Source of the DNA: Cycas panzhihuaensis
Taxonomy: Eukaryota; Cycadophyta
DNA length: 64,000 nt
Reading direction: 5' to 3'
Assembly: GCA_023213395.1 (NCBI GenBank)
Contig: CM041465.1
Coordinates: 156,743,741-156,807,740 of the forward strand
The notes under the pieces are model-generated. The model made no database searches. It had not been told where the DNA came from and worked only from the letters and a program-made list of their open reading frames with translations. The position numbers and the translations under genes were made by a program. The stretch's first letter is position 1. Each line of letters starts with the position of its first letter. Shown piece by piece: positions 57,790 to 64,000 of this stretch.

Positions 57790-58810
57790 TCGATAGATCC
57801 CCCCTCAAGGATAACCTTGCTAAATCCCAAATTTACACGAACCTTGATGAAGCGATCTTCAGTAAGAGCTTAGTAAACATATCCACAAGTTGATCTTCAC
57901 TTGGACAAAACTCAACCTGCATCTTCCCTGATCTAATCTGCTCTCGGTTGTAATGGTGTTATGCCTCATATGTGCATGATTATTTGGAAATGTCTCCAAC
58001 AGTCCCTACAACCATACAACTCTCCTCTCACACTGACACTTAGTCCATAATACTCTGCCTTTTTCCTTGACTAAACCAAGAGGTCGAGCTACTTGAGCCA
58101 TGTAGTTCTCCTCTTCAAGTGTCCATTAAGGAATGTTGACATCTCGTTCATTTGATGTGATTCCCAACTATATGTAGCTGACAAAGTAAGGATCAATCAG
58201 ATCGATAACATAGAGACTAGTGTTAATGTCTCCTCATAATTGATTTCTTCTTTCTGCTTGAAATCCTGTGTATCAAACTTTACCAACTTGCAACTGACCA
58301 GGCTCTTTGAGGGAGGTAAGGCAACCAAATACCACATGTCACTCCTTCTCCATTGCAACCCTCCATTGCGAATGTTCCTTTCACTGGAATCATTGGCGTC
58401 TATCACAAGTTTGACTAACATGTTGATCCTTGTTCTTCAATCATCCTCTAGATCTTCAATCATTATACTAGAGTCCTTAATGGTTCTCCTAGTCCATAAT
58501 AGAACACAGGGTTGTAGTCCATGCCTCTTCTTACAACATCTCCTCATCATCACTCCCACTAGGTCTTGCTTCCATCTCAAACACAATAGTAGGTACATAA
58601 ATCTCTACACCTACTGAACCATGGCTTGGAAAGGGAAGAAAGGAAGGATAAAACCTATATTTAGATGACACCTTAGTATGATATGTTAATAAATCTTCAA
58701 ACTTGACATCCAGACTAATCACAATGCTTTTCCCCCTTCAAATCACACAGTTTGTAAGCTTTGTTACAAACTCCATACAAATATAATTCAAACTCTTGTG
58801 ATCTCACTGC
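57790..58810 (-). pseudogene. Fragments of H pol
   Basis: From the right: KAYKLCDLKG near 58760 and SLDVKFEDLLTYHTKVSSK near 58700 (the region after integrase), then RWRVAM-like and MWYLVALPPSKSLVSCK near 58320 with DFKQKEEINYEETLTLV near 58240 (RT N-terminus). The RT body is missing. Then AEYYGLSVSV near 58050, SGKMQVEFCPSEDQLVDMFTK near 57900 and VNLGFSKVILEGG near 57820 (RNase H end). Many stops and shifts are present; no catalytic site is present. Confidence 0.75.
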
Positions 58811-58819
58811 TGCAATTGT

Positions 58820-59524
58820 TGAAATCATAGTTGATGCCATACATTAGGGAAGAGGAATGGATGAAAAACCAACATAGATATGGGCAGGACAATTAGCTAG
58901 GATGCATTCGGGATAGGGAATGGATAACACAGAGCCAGAATTACAGTCCATTCCATCTCAGGAACGAATATTGTGTAGCAAGAATGCACAGAACAGCAGG
59001 GAACATATTCAAGACAAAAAGGAACGGCCAGGAATGGATGGAATGCAGCACAAAGATGGGAACGGTTGCATTATGAAGGTGATGCGTGGACAATCGTATG
59101 GATGAATGGATAATCAAAGGTTAATAAAGACTTAAGGATGAACAGGCATCCATTCTAGAAAACAAACGGTTGTGACTGCAGATGCAACCATTCTGCAACA
59201 GGGATGCATAGTGTATATAATCGCATCCATTCATCGGGATGGATGTGAGAGCCGAGTTTGTGAATTCAGACGGTTCTTGATCTGGTACGGTTGACAAGTC
59301 AAGACCGAATGGACCTTTTATGATGTACTTTTGACTATTGTCTAATGAAATAAGAGAGTTACATGAATGGTTGTGTACTTATTGTGGAATGTATGTGAAT
59401 TATGGACTTATGTGGATGATTAACTAAAGAATATGTATGTTGACCACCTACACACACCCCAGACTATACTGGAAACCCTTGACAAGTGAAGATTTGCAGT
59501 AGGGAGTAGATTTTATAGTCAACA
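58820..59524 (+). repeat. 5' LTR of element L (left end approximate)
   Basis: It runs from TGAAATCATAG (or the TGATGCC twelve bases on) to ATAGTCAACA. TATA-like GTGTATATAATCGC lies near 59211. Similarity to the right LTR starts at about 58820, right at the broken end of H, so a few tens of bases may be missing. Confidence 0.8.
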
Positions 59525-59525
59525 T

Positions 59526-59542
59526 TGGTTTCGTTGCCTAAG
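59526..59542 (+). other. Probable primer binding site of element L
   Basis: TGGTTTCGTTGCCTAAG, one base after the LTR, matches the Asp-tRNA primer site of Athila-type elements at about 11 of 17 positions. The differences are mainly consistent with decay. Confidence 0.55.
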
Positions 59543-59639
59543 TCCACTAAGTGGAGGGAAGAGAAACCAGCAAATCCATGTACATAAAACAAGTCACCCT
59601 AGTTGTCATAGTGATGGAAGGCTCTAACTAAGCCTAGAC

Positions 59640-61433
59640 AGCCGGGGTGACCTTCCAATGCCACCTAAACGGCTTCAAAGATGAAGAGTCACAAGAAAAA
59701 CCTTAGGAGATACCAGAATCAAGCAAGCAGAGAGCCCTAAGTTGGTCCCAAGAGAAGAAGATAAGGAGAGCAAGGAGATTAAGTGTTAAGAAGAAAGAAG
59801 ACCAAAATGACTTAGTGGAAGGATCTGAGGCAAGTGGAGCCTAGACACCACAGGGAATAGAAAATAGAAGTCGAGGAGAGCCTATGACAATCACACCTGC
59901 TCCAAGGAAATATTATAATGAAGGGAAGAATCTGAAACGAGAGGAAGAAGAAATATATAACCCTGAGACAGAACAAAGCTTGGACTCTACTCCGAAGGAC
60001 CTAAGTAGCAACGAGGAAAAGGCAGAGGAAGGTCCCTAGGCACATTGGAAAAATCAGTTGATTAGACAACTTTTTGAAGACCCATCGGAAGAAAACAAGG
60101 ATCAATACGCAAATACATAATCCTTTGTTCGGGAAGGAGAATAGTAGGGAAGAAACGCCACCAAGGAGACTCTACAAACGTTTCCCGAAGGGAAGGCAAC
60201 AACCCCACCTCAAAAAGAAGAGAAGAAAGATAAGTTTATAATGGCACATCACAGGGAGTTTGGGAAACTCATCTTTGATGATTCAATCGATGCTGCAAAA
60301 TATATCTATTTATTCTAGAGATTGATTAATCTCAAAAAAATTACAAATGAAGATGAAATCAAAGAAAGGTTTGCATATTCATTAAGAGGCATACCATTGG
60401 CATGGTACAAGCAACTAGACCAAAACAAATCATGGAGTGGAATTAAAAAGGAGTTTGAAACAAGATTTTTTAGTATAGAAACAATGATATCATCGAATTA
60501 ACACTAAGAGAAATCTAGCAAAAGCCCAGAGAGTCAGTTATGACCTATATCAACAGAATAGACATGATTGTTGCTGCTATGACCAATAATGAGAAGATTA
60601 CGGATTTAAGCATGCGTACCTTTTTCATAAATGGATTAAACGCTAAGCTAAGGAATGCAATGGCATCCCACCCATTGAAATCATATAAACATGCACAAGA
60701 GTTGGCTTTGGATTTTGAAAAGGAGATAGACACAAAGAGGATAGCATATGACCCCCTAGTGATGAGATTGCAAGAGGAGATCAATGAGCTAAAGACTCAG
60801 AATTTGAATAGACCTCTATTCCAAATGACAAAAACAGAAGAAAGAACGGAGATAGAAGGCTTAAGAAAAGAAGGAGCTAGGTTAAAATTACAACATCAAA
60901 ACAATCCTAGGGAGGATTCCAAAACACATCGGGGTAAAAAACCTTTGATTGAGAAATGGTGCTATATTTGTGAAGAAAGCACCCACACCACAAAAGAGTG
61001 TGAATATAATGCAAGAAATCGGAAACAAAACTTTTGGTGTCACATCTGTGACCAAGGAATACACAACACATGGGATTGCTACTTTAATACTAGAGGTTCC
61101 AACGCCCGAGGGAGAGGGCAAGGGAGAAACAATATGAACACTAGTACAATATACACAACCAGAACCTAATCGGAGAACTCAAGGAAAAAATCTCCGCTAG
61201 GAAGATGTTTGATATGCTTGGAATATGGACATTGGAAGTCAAATTGTCCAATAGCGAAGATTCAGAAAGAGTGCCCATACTTGTGTAAGAACTGTGGTCT
61301 GAGCACCCACACCATTGAAGAGTGCAAAGGCAAGGGAAAGGCCTTAAACAGGGTAACGATTATACCCGAATCTCCAAAAAAGTCAACTTACAGAATCGAA
61401 GGAACGAGGGTGATTATCCTAATCCTAAAATAG
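59640..61433 (+). pseudogene. gag of element L with four CCHC zinc knuckles
   Basis: An early region (59640-60230) is polar and charged with several stops. The capsid part has FGKLIFDDSIDAAKYI near 60257, LRGIPLAWYKQLDQNKSW near 60385, then 209 open codons from 60540 (TYINRIDMIVAAMTNN, FFINGLNAKLRNAMASHPL). Four C-x2-C-x4-H-x4-C knuckles follow: CYICEESTHTTKEC (60960-61001), CHICDQGIHNTWDC (61038-61079), CLICLEYGHWKSNC (61206-61247) and CKNCGLSTHTIEEC (61284-61325). A single TAA at 61167 separates the second and third, which are in one frame. An RG-rich stretch lies between. The frame ends at 61433 and overlaps the protease frame. Confidence 0.85.
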
Positions 61434-61984
61434 AAATTGATCGTTTTGCCATTGCAAAAAAAGCATTGGAGGAAGCCATGCAGGAAGAAGGACTTAAATC
61501 GCTATCCCTAGGGAAGCCAGAGGTGAAGCAAGTATACAGAAGAAGGAATAAGAAATTGAAGGAACCAACATTACAGGAGAACCCAAGAGGGAACCCTAAA
61601 ATAGAAGAACTTCTACAAAAATTAATACTCATGGAAGATTTGGTTAACCAATTAAACTTAACCATTCCATTGGGAAAAATCATCAAATGGATCAAAGAAG
61701 GGAAGATACACCCAATGGAAGCTACGCAAAATTTGAACAAGGTCAAACCTTCATATGACCTTGACCCTTCAATCAATAAGAGTATTCTAGGAATCACATT
61801 ACAAAACATCATTGTCGATGGAGGAAGTGAAGTGGTCCTTCCAATGTTGGGGAAAAGAAAATATTCAATCGAGATGGTCCCAAATAATGCCTCAAGCACG
61901 ACAATTGCCAATGATGAGACATCATCGACATTTGAAGAAACAAACTGGTATCAAACAATAAAGGAAGTACACACTAATGAATAA
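61322..61984 (+). pseudogene. Protease-like frame of element L
   Basis: A frame of about 220 codons lies in the -1 frame relative to gag and overlaps it by 112 bases. It has no credible start of its own in the overlap, so frameshifting or an old indel must join it to gag. Residues near 61800-61850 read NIIVDGGSEVVLP, an aspartic protease site in which DSG or DTG is DGG. Upstream it is Lys/Glu-rich with IEELLQKLILMEDLVNQL. It ends at 61982 and no RT follows. Confidence 0.65.
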
Positions 61985-62159
61985 TCAGCATGGGCATGAG
62001 ACCAATCATCACAAAGAATTTCAACTTGATAGCTCTTTTGATGAAGAGGGTACAAAGAGATTTGTAAATTATTGGATGCAAGAATCTTGTGAAGTTGACC
62101 CACCTTCTTTTCATTGCCATTTACTCTCTTTTAGTGACATGGATAATAACAACAATTCT

Positions 62160-62492
62160 GAGAGCCACAATACTACAAGTCATAATGGCAAAGGGGAAGA
62201 TCTGTTAAGGGACCATAAGAAGAAACCAACAAAGCATACCACACCAAGGAAAAGGCAAAAAATGACAAAGCATGACTTCCATGTCAAGACATTGTATTTC
62301 AAAAAGGGTAATTGAATATGGTGATTCAACAACAAATCCCAAACAACCCAGGGAGAATTAAAGATGCATTGGAAAGGCCCATATATGATTGAGAAGGTGT
62401 ACAAGAATGGCACTATCCAGTTGAAGAAACTAGTAGGCCAACTACTGCTTGAAATGGTCAAGGGTAGTAAACTCAAACCCTATCACAACTAA
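62160..62492 (+). pseudogene. C-terminal end of Gypsy pol in element L
   Basis: LRDHKKKPTKHTTPRKRQK (basic) is followed, across a stop and shift near 62315, by KMHWKGPYMIEKVYKNGTIQ and MVKGSKLKPYHN. The pattern W-GPY-I-V-NG-I-L-G-V-GS-LKPY is the known C-terminal tail of Gypsy integrases. The sequence between the protease (61850) and this tail is only about 300 bp, so some 3 kb of RT, RNase H and integrase was deleted. The segment 61985-62160 is polar and unrecognised. Confidence 0.7.
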
Positions 62493-62819
62493 GTAGTGAC
62501 AAATCAACCAAAGGAATCAACTGGTTGTACCATAATGTGTTGCTTGAAGTTGAAGGCAAATAAGGTTGCCTTGATATCAAAATATGATTCAGTTCGGTAT
62601 GTAAACAAAAAGTACAAAAAAAAACTAAAAAATGGAGAAAAAACTAACTGTAACTCGCAAAAATCATACACCTAGACAAAAGTCAAAGAATATTACATCT
62701 TGCATCCTGAGTTTGGAATGTAACCAGGCAAAGAAAACCAGTGTAAGATCAAAAAATAGATTAATATTATGCCAAGTGGTATGCAAGATCTAGGAGTGAA
62801 GCACCAGATCAAAGCAGAA

Positions 62820-63191
62820 ATGGCCAAAATATTGAAATGGGTATAGCACAAACCAGGAACTTCGTTTCCACACTGGCAAAAGCAAGCAACAAAAAGAGGG
62901 TTAAATAGAAGCAGGGAACAACCCGCCGAGGAGGAGCTACCACCAAAGTGGGAAAGAAAGATCCCTCAAGCAATGTCAGAACCAGGGGAAGGTTCTTCAC
63001 AACCAACCCTAAGTGAGAAGGGTACATACATAGCTCAGACACTACAAGAAATAGAAGAAGGCTACAAAAGACAAATAGTTGAATTACAAGAGAAAATCAA
63101 GGAGAAAGATGCCATTATAGCAACCCTTACACAAATTAACGAAGACATGTTAAAAGCAGCTGAGTCAACAGGACTGCAGGGGCAGCCCTAA
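62820..63191 (+). CDS. Small coiled-coil frame before the 3' LTR of element L
   Basis: From the ATG at 62973 a 72-codon frame encodes MSEPGEGSSQPTLSEKG and then a predicted coiled coil (YIAQTLQEIEEGYKRQIVEL and QEKIKEKDAIIATLTQI, residues about 18-60). In another frame, open sequence extends upstream to 62820 with one stop (near 62844), so the original protein may have been longer. Position after pol and before the polypurine tract is where Athila/Tat-type Gypsy elements carry extra genes of unknown role. I do not recognise the product. Confidence 0.5.
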
Positions 63192-63196
63192 CATCA

Positions 63197-63219
63197 AAAA
63201 GGGGAGGAGGAGGAGGAAG
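63197..63219 (+). other. Polypurine tract of element L
   Basis: A purine run (AAAAAGGGGAGGAGGAGGAGG then AA) is the best candidate for the plus-strand primer. It ends about 70 bases before the LTR similarity starts, so either the LTR really begins near 63220 and its 5' partner is truncated, or a spacer is present. Confidence 0.6.
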
Positions 63220-63292
63220 CATAACAAAAATTTTTGAATTTTTGAAATTGAGCATGGATGCTCAACCATTTTTGTTGACCCCGAATAGATAT

Positions 63293-64000
63293 TGCAATCA
63301 TAATTGATGCCATACGTTTGGGAAGAGGAACAAATGAAGAACCAATAGAGATATGGGCAGAACATCCAGCTATGATGCATTTGAGACAGGGAATGGAAAG
63401 CACAGATCCAGAATTACAGTCCATTCCATCTTAGGAATGAATATTGTGCAGCAGGAATGCATAGAACAACAGGGAACATATGCAAGACAAAAAGGAACGT
63501 ACCAAGAATGGATGGAACATAGCACAAAGACGGGAATGATTGCGTTATGAAGGTGACACATGGACAATCGTATGGACGAACGGGTAATCAAAGGTTAACG
63601 AAGAGTTAAAGATGAACAGGCGTTCATTCCAAAAAATGAACAGTTGCGACTACAGACACCACCATTCTACAACAGGGATGCATAGTGTGTATAATCACAT
63701 CTATTCATTGGGATGGATGTGAGAGCCGATTTAGTGAATTCCAATGATTTTTGATCTAGTACAGTTGACCAGTCAAGACTGAATGGACCTTATATGATGT
63801 ACTTTTGACTATTGTCTACTGAAATAAGAGAGTTACGTGAACAATTATGTGTACTTATTGTGGAATGTATGTGAATTGTGGACTTATGTGGATGATTAAC
63901 TAAAGAATATGTATGTTGACCACTTGCACATATCCTAGACGATAGTGCAAACCCTTGACAAGTGAAGATTTGCAATAGGGAGCAAATTTTATAGTCAACA
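63293..64000 (+). repeat. 3' LTR of element L
   Basis: It pairs with 58820-59524 and ends ATAGTCAACA at the last base of the window. It contains GTGTATAATCACATC near 63688 as the TATA region. Confidence 0.85.

Larger units (their letters stand above)
57412..58819 (-). mobile_element. Copia remnant H of the D family
   Basis: A 3' LTR (57412-57724), purine tract AAGGGGGGA, and compressed pol remnants lie on the minus strand. There is a large internal loss between RT and RNase H. The end VILEGG...DKDKE and the RT block FKQKEEINYEETL match D. The right end is lost at the border with L. Confidence 0.8.
58820..64000 (+). mobile_element. Gypsy-type LTR element L lacking RT and integrase core
   Basis: Direct LTRs of about 705 bp (58820-59524 and 63293-64000) surround a gag with four zinc knuckles, a protease-like frame, a piece of the end of pol, and a small coiled-coil frame. 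The primer site at 59526-59542 fits a decayed Asp-tRNA site, as in Athila-type Gypsy elements. RT, RNase H and the integrase core are absent, so it depends on another element. The right LTR ends exactly at the window edge, so the target duplication cannot be checked. Confidence 0.82.

Overview
The window is plant nuclear DNA made almost entirely of nested LTR retrotransposons. Plant origin is inferred from Copia elements primed by initiator-Met tRNA, a chromodomain-bearing Gypsy element, and captured or decayed fragments that look like plant AGC kinase, RCC1-repeat and PHD/acetyltransferase genes. Density, decay and depth of nesting suggest a large-genome seed plant, possibly a gymnosperm; that is inference. 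I found no intact host gene, no rRNA or tRNA gene and no CRISPR array.

Elements are lettered here for reference. A (116-15237, +, Copia, TSD ATTAT) is interrupted in its reverse transcriptase by its relative B (6079-13971, +, TSD AGTCA). Next comes K (15729-19000, TSD TGTTG), a 3.3 kb non-autonomous LTR element carrying an antisense AGC-type kinase fragment and a degenerate tandem repeat. K sits beside a decayed gene on the minus strand (19130-20380) that resembles the IDM1-type family.

The centre is a Russian doll. D (about 20925-53970, +, Copia, 5' truncated) was hit in its integrase by C (22579-30363, -, TSD GTTCA) and in its RT by E (31533-52669). E contains I (33356-44241, Copia), which contains G (35121-40808, Gypsy chromovirus, TSD CTACA). 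E's 3' LTR is split by J (47347-52552, -, TSD GCATG), a relative of I. E has no recognisable pol. It carries a Gag-like start fused to an unrecognised open frame, and an RCC1-repeat gene fragment.

The right end holds a possible LTR fragment (54010-54463), F (54465-57355, -, the 5' end of a B/C-like Copia element, with a perfect 83 bp-armed hairpin in its leader), H (57412-58819, -, remnant of the D family), and L (58820-64000, +, a Gypsy-type element without RT, RNase H or integrase, with four CCHC knuckles and an apparent -1 frameshift gag-protease overlap).

Every autonomous-type gene here has in-frame stops, frameshifts or catalytic substitutions. Many fit C-to-T or G-to-A decay of methylated DNA. 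None looks able to move on its own.
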